Notes under the pieces: generated by a model
Database searches by the model: none
Told to the model about the DNA's origin: nothing
Seen by the model: the letters and a program-made list of their open reading frames with translations, nothing else
Part shown: positions 16,257 through 24,895 of the stretch, one piece after another
How the letters are laid out: every line of letters starts with the position of its first letter
How positions within the stretch are numbered: the stretch's first letter is position 1
Made by a program: the position numbers and the translations under genes
Source of the DNA: Anaerolineaceae bacterium
GTDB lineage: Bacteria > Chloroflexota > Anaerolineae > Aggregatilineales > Phototrophicaceae
Length of the DNA stretch: 64,000 nt
Assembly (NCBI GenBank): GCA_026708325.1
Contig: JAPOVC010000014.1
Location: 62,001-126,000, forward strand
Reading direction: 5' to 3'

Positions 16257-17570
16257 ATGAACCACAGACTTTCACGCAGGGATTTTCTGAAGACCACCGG
16301 TCTGGCTGGAACAGGACTGGCGATGGGTGGTCTGGGCCTGGCTCCGGCTCTTGCCCAAAGCTCGGAAGTGGTGACAATTCCAACCTGGTGGGGGCCGCAC
16401 GAACTTGAGGGCGCGCAGGCATTCATGGATGCCAGATTCCCGCCCGACGGCGGTGGCATCACCGTCCAGTACGATTACATCGGCTCGGACTTCTTCAGCA
16501 AGGTCTTCACCAGTTTGGTCGGTGACGACCCCTATGACGTCATTACCTTCAACGCCTACCACACGCCGATCATGCTGGACCGCAACGTCATTGACCCCAT
16601 CGACGACCTGATCGAACGCGACGGCTTTGACCTGAGCGACTTTGATGAAGCGGCGCTTGCCGAGTGGACCTATGACGGCAAGATCTACGGCATGACCAAC
16701 GACCGGGGCGCTTTCCACTGCTACTTCAATGTTGACCTCTTTGAAGAGGCCGGAATCACGCCGCCGGCCTCCACCGATATGTGGACCTGGGATGACCTGC
16801 GCGAGTGGGCCAAGGCCCTGACCAAGAGAGACGGCGACCAGATCGTGCAATATGGCTATGGTTCCGGTTCGGACTGGGCCTACGATCTTTTGCCCGGCCT
16901 TGCCGGTCAGATGGCCTTCAATGAAGACGTGACGGCATCGCTGCTGGACAATCCGGATACCATCGCCCTCCTCGACTTCTACCAGAAGATGATGCATGAA
17001 GACGGCTCGACGGTGGCGCCAGGCTCCCTGCAGACGGGCGCCAACGAGCTGTTCCTGGCAGGGCAACTGGGGATCCTGCTCGACGGCACCTGGCAGGCGG
17101 GCTATTTCCGTTACAGGAGCAGCGACATCAACTTCACCTGGGACGTTGGCTTGCCGCCGCGCGCGGCCGGATCGGAGAATTACTACATCCCCAACTTCAC
17201 CGGCGGATGGGTGATTCCCAAGACGGCGCCGGACAGGGATGCCAGCTGGGAGGTGATGAAAGCCTATGCCTCCCCCGAATTCGCCACCAACGTGATGTTT
17301 GTCTCGCTTTCGTCTCCGCCGGTGCGCAAGAGTGCCCTGGAACAGGCCGGTTTCGACCAGTGGCCGGACAACCAGCCGCAGGGCATGACGCGGGAGTTTA
17401 TGAGTGCCTTGCTTGGCAACGGCATTTCCCGTCAGGAGATCGGCCATCTCTTCAGCAGTGAGGTGCACGCCGCGCTGGCCAAGATTGCCCTGATTTACTC
17501 GAACGAGGGCAGCGCTGAAGACGTGCTGACTGAGGTTTCTGCCGAGTTGACCGCCGCGCTTGGCGGCTGA
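16257..17570 (+). CDS. Sugar-type ABC transporter substrate-binding protein with Tat signal (family 1)
   Basis: 437 residues. The N-terminus has the twin-arginine motif SRRDFLK followed by a hydrophobic stretch ending ALAQ, so export should be by the Tat route. The mature part resembles UgpB/maltose-type family-1 binding proteins: FTSLVGDDPYDVITF, YDGKIYGMTNDRGAF, GQLGILLDGTWQAGYF, GGWVIPKTAPDRDASWEVMKAY. I chose the ATG at 16257, preceded by AAGGGAGAG. It is the first gene of an operon with two permeases. Ligand not identified; sugars or glycosides are expected. Confidence 0.88.
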   Translation: MNHRLSRRDFLKTTGLAGTGLAMGGLGLAPALAQSSEVVTIPTWWGPHELEGAQAFMDARFPPDGGGITVQYDYIGSDFFSKVFTSLVGDDPYDVITFNAYHTPIMLDRNVIDPIDDLIERDGFDLSDFDEAALAEWTYDGKIYGMTNDRGAFHCYFNVDLFEEAGITPPASTDMWTWDDLREWAKALTKRDGDQIVQYGYGSGSDWAYDLLPGLAGQMAFNEDVTASLLDNPDTIALLDFYQKMMHEDGSTVAPGSLQTGANELFLAGQLGILLDGTWQAGYFRYRSSDINFTWDVGLPPRAAGSENYYIPNFTGGWVIPKTAPDRDASWEVMKAYASPEFATNVMFVSLSSPPVRKSALEQAGFDQWPDNQPQGMTREFMSALLGNGISRQEIGHLFSSEVHAALAKIALIYSNEGSAEDVLTEVSAELTAALGG

Positions 17571-17591
17571 ACCCGATCGGCTCCAAATACC

Positions 17592-17621
17592 CCCGTGTCC
17601 GTCCCAAGGGGCGGACACGGG
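17592..17621 (+). promoter_or_regulatory. Stem-loop between sugar-binding protein and permease
   Basis: Arms CCCGTGTCCG (17592-17601) and CGGACACGGG (17612-17621) are perfectly complementary, with partial pairing inside the ten-base loop and no T run afterwards. The position mirrors the hairpin after the peptide-binding protein at 9081-9103. Confidence 0.65.
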
Positions 17622-17646
17622 AAACGGCTGATTCCCGGAGGACTGT

Positions 17647-18582
17647 ATGGCAAGCACTGCCGCGAAGAGCGGCGGAGGGCTGATAGCCAGGTTTAGGTCC
17701 CGAATACCTGAGACCACCCGCCGTGACAACATCGCAGGCTGGCTCTTCATAGCGCCAGTCCTGTTGTGGATCACGGTTTTTACGGCCTACCCGCTGATTT
17801 CCTCCCTTTTTCTCAGTTTTCGTGAATGGGACCCGCTTTTTACAGACAAATACGTCGGCCTGGCCAATTACGCCGAGTTGATGGAAGACAAGATCTTCCT
17901 CCTGGCCTACCGGAACGCCCTGGTGTACGCCGCCATCACCATCCCGCTCGGTCTGGTCTGGGGTATGTCGGTGGCCCTGGCCGTGCAGCACATCCGCGGA
18001 CGCGCTTTCTTTCGCGCCCTTTATTTTTTGCCCACCGTCACGTCCAGCGTGGCCATCGCCGTCGTCTGGAGTTTTGCCTACAACCAGGACTACGGTCTGG
18101 TCAACAGCCTGTTGCGCTACGTCGGCGTGCAAGGACCGAACTGGCTCGGTCACACCCAATGGGCGCTGCTTTCCATTTCGCTCGTGGTGGTCTGGGCCGG
18201 AACCGGTTTCTGGATGATTGTATTTCTGGCCGGACTGCTGGATATTCCGCAGGAGTACTACGACGCCGCGAAAGTGGACGGCGCCACGGGTTGGCAAAGC
18301 CTCTGGCGCATCACTCTGCCGCTAATGTCGCCGACCATCTTTTATTACATCACCAACGCTCTCATCACGGTCTGGATACAGTTTGAAATCCCCTTCGTGA
18401 TGACGGGCGGCGGCCCGGCCAACGCCACGCTCATGCCGGCGTTGCTCCTCTACGATGAGGCCTGGGATCGGTTCAAGATGGGCTATGCCTCGGCCATGGC
18501 CTGGGTGATGGCCCTTGTCATTTTCGTCATCACTGCCCTGCACTTTAGTCTGTCACGGCGCTGGGTGAACTATGACCGCTGA
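17647..18582 (+). CDS. Sugar-type ABC transporter permease, UgpA/MalF family
   Basis: 311 residues. Six membrane segments start with WLFIAPVLLWITVFTAYPLISSLFLSF. The EAA loop reads EYYDAAKVDGATGWQSLWRITLPLM, which docks the ATPase. GGAGG stands just ahead of the ATG at 17647. It overlaps the second permease by 11 bases and is translated in concert with it. Confidence 0.9.
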   Translation: MASTAAKSGGGLIARFRSRIPETTRRDNIAGWLFIAPVLLWITVFTAYPLISSLFLSFREWDPLFTDKYVGLANYAELMEDKIFLLAYRNALVYAAITIPLGLVWGMSVALAVQHIRGRAFFRALYFLPTVTSSVAIAVVWSFAYNQDYGLVNSLLRYVGVQGPNWLGHTQWALLSISLVVVWAGTGFWMIVFLAGLLDIPQEYYDAAKVDGATGWQSLWRITLPLMSPTIFYYITNALITVWIQFEIPFVMTGGGPANATLMPALLLYDEAWDRFKMGYASAMAWVMALVIFVITALHFSLSRRWVNYDR

Positions 18583-19453
18583 ACGAATTGCGAATGCACA
18601 ATACCGCTTGCCAACTCTGGCTGAAGTCAGGCATCAACTGTTCACGGTAATCAAATACGCCCTGGTTGTCGCAGGCGGCATCGGCACGGCGTTGCCTTTC
18701 ATCTGGATGGTGCTCAGCTCCTTCAAGACCAACGCCGACATTGGCCGCATCCCCATGCACTGGTTCCCGACCGAGTGGATCCCGCAAAATTACGCGAAGG
18801 TCTTCGAGATCATGCCCTTCGCGCGTTTCTATCTGAACAGCATCATTGTGGGTGTGTTGACGACCCTGGGCGCCCTGTTGATCTGTTCCATGGCGGCCTA
18901 CGCCTTCGCGCGCATCCGCTTTATCGGCCGCGACATCATGTTCATGCTCATCCTGGCGACGATCATGATCCCCTGGTGGGTCACCCTGATTCCGGCCTAT
19001 CTGGTGATTCGACAGCTGGGCTGGTTGAACACTTATCAGGGTCTGGCCGTGCCTGGCATGCTCAACATTATGGGCATTTTCCTGTTGCGGCAGTTTTTCC
19101 GCACGATCCCGCCCGACATCGAAGACGCGGCCTTCGTCGATGGCGCCAGCCGCCTGCAGATTTACGCACGCATCGTGCTGCCCATGGCCAAGCCGGCGCT
19201 GTTGACCGTGGGGCTGATGACCCTGATGGGCAGCTGGAACAGCCTGGTGTGGCCGCTGGTCATCTCCCAGCACGAATCGATGCGGACGCTGCCGCTGGGT
19301 CTGGCGGTGCTGGCCAACCTGGCGGGCTGGGTACGCCATGAAACCGGCGCGCTGCTGGCCGCCACCTTCCTCTCGATTTTGCCGATTGTGGTGATCTACA
19401 TGTTCCTGCAGCAGTACTTCATCCGCGGCCTGGCCCTGAGTGGACTAAAGTAG
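18572..19453 (+). CDS. Sugar-type ABC transporter permease, UgpE/MalG family
   Basis: 293 residues. The N-terminal cytoplasmic part is followed by helices beginning IKYALVVAGGIGTALPFIWMVLSSFK. The EAA loop EDAAFVDGASRLQIYARIVLPMAKPAL is clear, and the C-terminus QQYFIRGLALSGLK is typical of MalG/UgpE proteins. With the UgpA-type partner it forms the pore. No nucleotide-binding subunit follows: the operon ends and the next gene is on the other strand 14 bases away. Confidence 0.9.
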   Translation: MTAERIANAQYRLPTLAEVRHQLFTVIKYALVVAGGIGTALPFIWMVLSSFKTNADIGRIPMHWFPTEWIPQNYAKVFEIMPFARFYLNSIIVGVLTTLGALLICSMAAYAFARIRFIGRDIMFMLILATIMIPWWVTLIPAYLVIRQLGWLNTYQGLAVPGMLNIMGIFLLRQFFRTIPPDIEDAAFVDGASRLQIYARIVLPMAKPALLTVGLMTLMGSWNSLVWPLVISQHESMRTLPLGLAVLANLAGWVRHETGALLAATFLSILPIVVIYMFLQQYFIRGLALSGLK

Positions 19454-19467
19454 GGCAGGCGCGTACT

Positions 19468-20208
19468 TCAGGTAGCTCCGACAAACTCCAGAGTGTCGCT
19501 GCTGGCCTGGCCCAGGTCGCTGTAAGCGCCGCGCAGGGCGGGATCGACGAGCGCCGCAGAGAGTTGATACATGGCCTCGTCGGTCATCTCCTGCAATCGT
19601 TCGCGGGAAATGCGACGCATCCCCTCCTTGCGAAAGCGGAAGGGGCGACCAAAACGCAGGTGAATCTCCGGTCGTTGCAGACGCAGCCATTTGCGGTTCC
19701 AGCCGCGGGCGCCGGAGATGGCGCAGGGCAGGATCATCGCGTCCGCCTTTGTGGCGATCCAGGCCAGGCCCTCCTTTGGCCGCGCCAGTCCGCCCTGGCG
19801 CTGTCGCGTGCCCTCGGGCGCGATAAGGATGCACTGGCCGTCGCGCAACAATTCGATAGACGTCGACAGCGCCTGCCGGTCAATCTCGCCCCGCCGCACC
19901 GTGTAGCAATCCCACCACCAGACGGCTACGCGACCGAGGAAGAAATAGGTGTTTTCGATTTTGGTCATGGGGATGACGAAACGCTTCGTGGTCGTGGCCA
20001 TGATCAGGCCGGGGTCCAGCCCGCTGGTGTGATTGATCATCATGATCAGTGGGCCGCTGCTGGGAATGTGCTCGAGGCCCGTGACCGTTAGCCGATTGAA
20101 ATTGAAAGCAATCGCCCGGATGGCGGAGCGAAACACGCTCCGGCGCCATTTTAGCCAGGGGCTGTCCTGGCGCTGCAGGTAAAGCTGAACTTCAGCCCGG
20201 GCGCTCAC
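19468..20208 (-). CDS. 1-acyl-sn-glycerol-3-phosphate acyltransferase (PlsC family)
   Basis: 246 residues. It shows the acyltransferase motifs in order: NHTSGLDPG (NHxxxxD-type catalytic pair), the FPG-equivalent block around RRGEIDR, and APEGTRQRQGG (EGTR). It makes phosphatidic acid, or acylates a related lipid, at the membrane. GTG start at 20208 overlaps the pseudouridine synthase stop as GTGA. Whether it is the main PlsC or a paralogue with another acceptor cannot be told. Confidence 0.85.
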   Translation of the reverse strand: MSARAEVQLYLQRQDSPWLKWRRSVFRSAIRAIAFNFNRLTVTGLEHIPSSGPLIMMINHTSGLDPGLIMATTTKRFVIPMTKIENTYFFLGRVAVWWWDCYTVRRGEIDRQALSTSIELLRDGQCILIAPEGTRQRQGGLARPKEGLAWIATKADAMILPCAISGARGWNRKWLRLQRPEIHLRFGRPFRFRKEGMRRISRERLQEMTDEAMYQLSAALVDPALRGAYSDLGQASSDTLEFVGAT

Positions 20209-21062
20209 GGGCGAGCCTTGCGACGGGCCGGTCTTCTGCCGGTTCCCCTGCCCGAAGGCTTGCGAAAGCCGCGCCGCTGCTGCGCTCTTACTGGCCTCTT
20301 GCGAGGCGGACGGGGCTGCCGACTTCGTTTGAGGGCGCTGTCCGGCGTCTTCAGGAGATTCAGTTCACGCTTGTCCAGTTCACGCCACTGGCCCGGTCTC
20401 AAGTCTCCCAGGCCGAGGCGTCCAATGTGCGTGCGGGTCAGGTGGCGCACCGGGTGCCCCAGTGCGCTGGCGATCCGGCGGATCTGCCGCTTGCGTCCCT
20501 CCGCCATGACGATTTCGACCACCGCCAGGCCCTGACTGTTTTTGACGACCCTGACAACGCATGGGGCGGTTCTGCTTTCTTCTTCCGGCAACCAGATGCC
20601 ATTTTCCCACTTGCGCAGGGCGTCGCTGTTGGGCAAACCGTAAAGCGTGGCCTGATAGGTGCGCGTGTGCTGGAAGCTCGGATGGGTCAGGCGGTGAGTC
20701 AATTCACCGTCGTTGGTGAGCACCACCAGACCCTGGCTGTCGGCATCGAGCCGCCCAACCAGAAACAAATGCCCGGGACGCTTGACCAGGTCGCGAACGG
20801 TGGCGCGCTCATCACCCTTGTGGCGCGTGGTACTCGACAGTACGTTGAGCGGCTTGTTGAGCGCGATGTAGACCTGCCTGGGCGCGCGCAGCCGCAAGGG
20901 TTCGCTATCCAGCGTGATGTCGTCGCGGGCCGGGTCGGCTTTGGCGCCCAGCTCCGCGACTACGCCGTTTATGCGGACTCGACCCTGACGAATGAATTCC
21001 TCGCAGGCGCGGCGCGATCCCAGTCCCCCCTGGGCCATGAGTTTTTGCAAGCGTTGCTGCAC
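20205..21062 (-). CDS. RsuA/RluB-family pseudouridine synthase
   Basis: 285 residues. An N-terminal S4 RNA-binding domain (RLQKLMAQGGLGSRRACEEFIRQGRVRING) is followed by the catalytic domain with GRLDADSQGLVVLTNDGEL, whose aspartate is the nucleophile, and GRKRQIRRIASALGHPV. The last 50 residues are very basic and proline/arginine rich, an extra RNA-binding tail. Start GTG at 21062 is preceded by AGGAG. It probably modifies 23S rRNA (RluB-like); the exact site is not derivable. Confidence 0.9.
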   Translation of the reverse strand: MQQRLQKLMAQGGLGSRRACEEFIRQGRVRINGVVAELGAKADPARDDITLDSEPLRLRAPRQVYIALNKPLNVLSSTTRHKGDERATVRDLVKRPGHLFLVGRLDADSQGLVVLTNDGELTHRLTHPSFQHTRTYQATLYGLPNSDALRKWENGIWLPEEESRTAPCVVRVVKNSQGLAVVEIVMAEGRKRQIRRIASALGHPVRHLTRTHIGRLGLGDLRPGQWRELDKRELNLLKTPDSALKRSRQPRPPRKRPVRAQQRRGFRKPSGRGTGRRPARRKARP

Positions 21063-21118
21063 GCGCTTCTCCTGCTGCCACCGACACCGGAGGCCGCTTC
21101 CTGGAGGGTTGCCGGACG

Positions 21119-22015
21119 CTAGCGGTCCGGCTCGTCAAGAACGATTTGTGCCAGAGATTCGTAGACGGTCACGATGGCGCTGTTGTCCAGCTCGCGATTG
21201 CCCTGCTCCAGCATGGCGGTGTAGAGCTGGTGGATCACCGCGGATACTGGCAGCGGAATGCCGTAGGTACGGGCCGTATCCAGAATGATGCCATGGTCCT
21301 TGTGCTGCATATAGGCCTTGAATCCTGGCTGGCGGTTGCCGGCAAAGAGCCGCGGCGGCTTGACGTCGAGGGTCCACATCTGGGCGGCGCCACCCTTTAT
21401 GGCATCCACCACCCGTTGCGGGTCCACGCCGGCCTTTTGCGCGGTGATCAGCGCCTCCGCAAGCGAGGCCATCTGCGCGCCCACGATGATCTGGTTGCAG
21501 ACCTTGGCGATCTGGCCGGCGCCGCTGTCGCCGACCAGCACCCAGGCCTTGCCCGTGGCTTCAAACAGCGGGACAGAGCGGTCAAAGGCATCCTGCGGCC
21601 CGCCAACCATGATGGTCAGGGTCCCGTCGCGCGCGCCAACGTCGCCGCCACTGACGGGCGCATCCAGAGCCTGGACCTCCTTTTCCGCAAGGCGTTCGGC
21701 CAGCATGCGCGCCGTCTCAGGCTTGATCGTGCTGTTGTCGATAAAGACTGTTCCGGGCTCCGCGCCTTCAAGTATCCCGTATGCCCCCAGTACGACCTGC
21801 TCGACGTCCGGCGAATCGGGCAGATTGGTGCACACAAATTCCACCTGTCCGGCCACCTCGGCCGGAGAACTGGCGGCGCTGGCGCCTTCCGCGACGAGCG
21901 AATCGACGATGGCGCGGCTGCGATTGTGGACGACCAGTTCATGGCCGGCCTTCATCAGGTTGCGCGCCATGGCAGCGCCCATGATGCCCAGCCCGATGTA
22001 TCCAATTTTCGCCAT
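21119..22015 (-). CDS. Beta-hydroxyacid dehydrogenase family (GarR/MmsB-like) NAD(P)-dependent oxidoreductase
   Basis: 298 residues. It begins KIGYIGLGIMGAAMARNL, the dinucleotide-binding site. Family signatures follow: DAPVSGGDVGARDGTLTIMVGG for substrate binding and GAGQIAKVCNQIIVGAQMAS with the catalytic lysine. It acts on 3-hydroxyisobutyrate-, tartronate-semialdehyde- or succinate-semialdehyde-type substrates. The much longer upstream frame is rejected because AAGGAG lies eight bases before the ATG at 22015 and the family N-terminus is there. Confidence 0.88.
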   Translation of the reverse strand: MAKIGYIGLGIMGAAMARNLMKAGHELVVHNRSRAIVDSLVAEGASAASSPAEVAGQVEFVCTNLPDSPDVEQVVLGAYGILEGAEPGTVFIDNSTIKPETARMLAERLAEKEVQALDAPVSGGDVGARDGTLTIMVGGPQDAFDRSVPLFEATGKAWVLVGDSGAGQIAKVCNQIIVGAQMASLAEALITAQKAGVDPQRVVDAIKGGAAQMWTLDVKPPRLFAGNRQPGFKAYMQHKDHGIILDTARTYGIPLPVSAVIHQLYTAMLEQGNRELDNSAIVTVYESLAQIVLDEPDR

Positions 22016-22038
22016 CTGGCGCTCCTTGTCCTGTGCCT

Positions 22039-23619
22039 TCAGTCCTTGCGGGTCACCCGAAACTGTAGCGGAATTCCCAGCATTAGACGAGTCTGGGCCT
22101 GCAGCGTGGGCAGGGCCACAAAGACCAGGGCCAAAATGAGCATCAGGGGGAAACTTGCTATCGTAAGGGCGCGTTCCTTCAGCGTCTGCGGTCGATCGAC
22201 AGGTCTGGGCGGTCGCAGGCTGACGTCCTGGGCCCACAGCACAATGCAAAGCGTGGAAACCAGCAGGAAACCCGTCTGCAACGCCAGAAAGACAGGGCTG
22301 CGAACATTTAACTCGAGCAACTCACGCAGGATGTCGGGGTGTAGCAGCAATGTTACCTGGGAGCCAACAGTCAGGAGAATCCAGCCTGCTCCGGCCAGCA
22401 GGATGTCGTGGGCGACGCGGAAGAGCAACTGAAAGGCGACGCCGAAGCGGATGTCCGGGCGCGCCAGCATCTGCGCCATGATGTAGCCGACCTCCTTGCT
22501 GCCCCATGCGTGGCGCAGGGTCTGCAGATAGCGGTTGACCACGGTTTCACGCAAGGTCCTGCCGGTTGTGGCGTGGGCGGCAAAGGGCAGAAAGATGCGT
22601 TCCAGGCGAACCTGACCTTCCCTGGCAAACCAAGACTTGATGAACATGTGCCATTCGTCTGCGATGACGTCGCCGTCCCAGTAGTCGCTTTCCACCAGCA
22701 GGCGCATGCTCAGGGACCAGGATGACATCGGCAGGGGCAACCACCATGGCGCGGAGAGATAAGCCAGCTCAAAGGCGGTTGAGTATGCATTGATCAGGCG
22801 CATGGGCGGGCTGATATCCCAAATGTTGGCGTGATAGCGAATCGGCGCTTGCCAGAAACGCAAGTGTCTTTGCGGATGCAGGGCGAAAAGGCAGGTCAAC
22901 GCGCTGAAATAGCGCGGGTCCCACATGGTGTCTGCGTCCATGCTGGTGACGACCAGGGTGTCCAGCTTCAGTTGCCCGCCCTCTACCAGGGTCTGGTGCG
23001 CCTGGCGCGCGGCCCATGCGAGATTCGCGGACTTGCACTGGATCTCACCCGGCAGGTTCTGCGGGTGCACACTGTAATGAATGGCCGCAAATCGGTCTGC
23101 AAAGGCATCACAGAGTTTTTGGGCCTTTGCCGGTGAACCTTCTTCGGCCTCTTCCATGGCCAGAACGACGTGCATTTGCTCCCGGGCTTCGGGATAACGC
23201 GCCAGGTTGGCCAGTGTGGCGTGAAGGGTTTCGTGTGTCTCGTCAAAATTGGGGATCAGGACCAGGTGGCGGATTTCATCCAGGGCCAGGGCATGTGGCC
23301 CGCTGTGTTGATGCCACCAGGCTACCCAGTCCTGGCGCTCCCAGGCGCGGATCCGGCGCAGTCCGATAAAGTTGGCGATGCCTGCAAGCAGAAAGCGCAG
23401 GGAGGAATACAGCCCAATCAACGAGGCCAGGGCCAGAATGACATAAGGCGCCTCAAAAGCCAGGAGCAAGGAGACAAGCAATGCCAGCCAGGCCAGAAAG
23501 CCGGGAATCCCGTCCAGCACTCTTTGGGGCACCCGTGAGGGCAGGTCAGCGCTGCTCGTGGCCTGGCGGACGCCGGACCGGGCATTCAGGTGTCGACTGC
23601 CGCCGGAAAGCAAGGGCAA
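22039..23619 (-). CDS. Membrane glycosyltransferase family 2-like protein
   Basis: 526 residues. Two N-terminal membrane segments (GFLAWLALLVSLLLAF and the LRFLLAGIANFIGL region) precede a GT-A-type domain. SMDADT is the DxD nucleotide-sugar site, QCKSANLAWAAR is the acceptor-side block, and YWDGDVIADEWHMF is a D-x-D-E-like catalytic block. Several more helices fill the C-terminal 150 residues. The start is TTG at 23619 with GAGG upstream; no ATG is available. Product unknown; a cell-envelope polysaccharide role is suggested by the Ddl and Mur-type neighbours. Confidence 0.75.
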   Translation of the reverse strand: MPLLSGGSRHLNARSGVRQATSSADLPSRVPQRVLDGIPGFLAWLALLVSLLLAFEAPYVILALASLIGLYSSLRFLLAGIANFIGLRRIRAWERQDWVAWWHQHSGPHALALDEIRHLVLIPNFDETHETLHATLANLARYPEAREQMHVVLAMEEAEEGSPAKAQKLCDAFADRFAAIHYSVHPQNLPGEIQCKSANLAWAARQAHQTLVEGGQLKLDTLVVTSMDADTMWDPRYFSALTCLFALHPQRHLRFWQAPIRYHANIWDISPPMRLINAYSTAFELAYLSAPWWLPLPMSSWSLSMRLLVESDYWDGDVIADEWHMFIKSWFAREGQVRLERIFLPFAAHATTGRTLRETVVNRYLQTLRHAWGSKEVGYIMAQMLARPDIRFGVAFQLLFRVAHDILLAGAGWILLTVGSQVTLLLHPDILRELLELNVRSPVFLALQTGFLLVSTLCIVLWAQDVSLRPPRPVDRPQTLKERALTIASFPLMLILALVFVALPTLQAQTRLMLGIPLQFRVTRKD

Positions 23620-23689
23620 GCTCGACCTCGGTTGGTTTCAGGACGCAAGTTCAGGATAGCACAGGGCAAGGGCCTTCCAGGAAGAGCGT

Positions 23690-24895
23690 TCAGACCCCCA
23701 CAGAGGCCTTGCCGCCCTTGCTGCCCTTTTGACCACGTTGCCTTGTCAGGCCTACAAGATCACTACGGTAATCGTAGCTGTTGCGTCGCTTTTCGACGCC
23801 GGCAGCGCGCGCCAGGTCGACAAGTTCTTCGAGCAACTCCGGAAACGAAAGGCCGCTCTCCTGCCAAAGCCAGGCGGCCAGCGATCCCGGCATGGTATTG
23901 ATCTCCCCCAGCCAGACCTCACTGGTCTCCGGTTTGACGAAGAAGTCTATCCGCGCGATGCCGTGCCCGTCGATGGCGCGAAAGGCGCGGACGGCGAGTT
24001 CCTGAATGTCTTGCGTCAGGCCCTCTTCCAGCGGCGCCGGAATGATGCGACCGGCGCCCTTCATCCCCTCTGGACCGTGCAGGTATTTTTCCTCGTAAGT
24101 CAGAAAGTCATCCCAGCTCAGGGGCTGCTCCAGTGCCGAGGCGCGCAGGTCCGGGCTGTTGCCAAGCACGGAACAGTTAATCTCGACGTGGCCGGTGATA
24201 CCCTGTTCGACCAGGACGCGGCGGTCAAAGTGGGTCGCCACGTCGATGGACGCCCGCAGCAGTGGCTCATCGTAGGCACGGCCAATACCTATGCTGGAAC
24301 CGGCGGTGGCCGGCTTCACGAAGACCGGCCACTGTAACTGGTCCCCGATGCGGGCCAGTATCGAATCCGGGTCATCCCGCCACTGTTGCCGATGAAAATG
24401 CAGGGCGGGGACAAGGGGAATGCCCTGTTGCTGCAGCACGGCGCGCGCGCTGATTTTGTCATTGGCCAGCGCCGACCCCAGGGTCAGGCAGCCCACGTAG
24501 GGCACGTCGGCCAGTTCCAGCAAGCCTTGCAGTGTGCCGTCCTCGCCATGCGTGCCGTGAATCGCCGGGAAAACGACGTCAATGCGTTGCAGCCTGCTGC
24601 GGCGAAAGCGGCCGGCCAGCGGTTGCAGTAACAGACCATGATGGCGCCGGTCCGGCGAAAGCAGCAGGGGATAGACTCCGTCTCTGTCCGTGACGTCGCC
24701 ATCGAAACTGGCCAGTTCCCGCAGGGGCTCCCCGCCGTACCAGCTTCCTTCACGGCTGATATAGACCGGCACGACCTCGAAGCGGTCCCCGTCCAGCGCG
24801 CGCATGACCTGGCTGGCCGTGACGATCGACACATCATGTTCGACACTGCGCCCGCCGAAGATTACGGCGACGGTCCTGCGACGGCGCGCAGTCAT
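23690..24895 (-). CDS. ddl: D-alanine--D-alanine ligase
   Basis: ATP-grasp ligase of 401 residues that makes the D-Ala-D-Ala dipeptide for peptidoglycan. FGGRSVEHDVSI is the N-terminal signature, HGTHGEDGTLQGLLE the second family motif, PVFVKPATAGSSIGIG the ATP-binding segment, and GEINTMPG the metal-binding segment. It ends with a basic, glycine-rich tail. The ATG overlaps the stop of the M20 hydrolase gene as ATGA. Its presence shows that the organism makes a cross-linkable peptide stem. Confidence 0.95.
   Translation of the reverse strand: MTARRRRTVAVIFGGRSVEHDVSIVTASQVMRALDGDRFEVVPVYISREGSWYGGEPLRELASFDGDVTDRDGVYPLLLSPDRRHHGLLLQPLAGRFRRSRLQRIDVVFPAIHGTHGEDGTLQGLLELADVPYVGCLTLGSALANDKISARAVLQQQGIPLVPALHFHRQQWRDDPDSILARIGDQLQWPVFVKPATAGSSIGIGRAYDEPLLRASIDVATHFDRRVLVEQGITGHVEINCSVLGNSPDLRASALEQPLSWDDFLTYEEKYLHGPEGMKGAGRIIPAPLEEGLTQDIQELAVRAFRAIDGHGIARIDFFVKPETSEVWLGEINTMPGSLAAWLWQESGLSFPELLEELVDLARAAGVEKRRNSYDYRSDLVGLTRQRGQKGSKGGKASVGV

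Noticed and set aside
16272..17774. 500-residue minus-strand frame opposite the sugar-binding protein
   Set aside because: Antisense to a clear family member, low-complexity composition, no ribosome site. It is a product of GC-rich codon bias.
22016..22249. N-terminal extension of the GarR-like dehydrogenase
   Set aside because: It overlaps the glycosyltransferase gene, and AAGGAG precedes the family-typical start at 22015.
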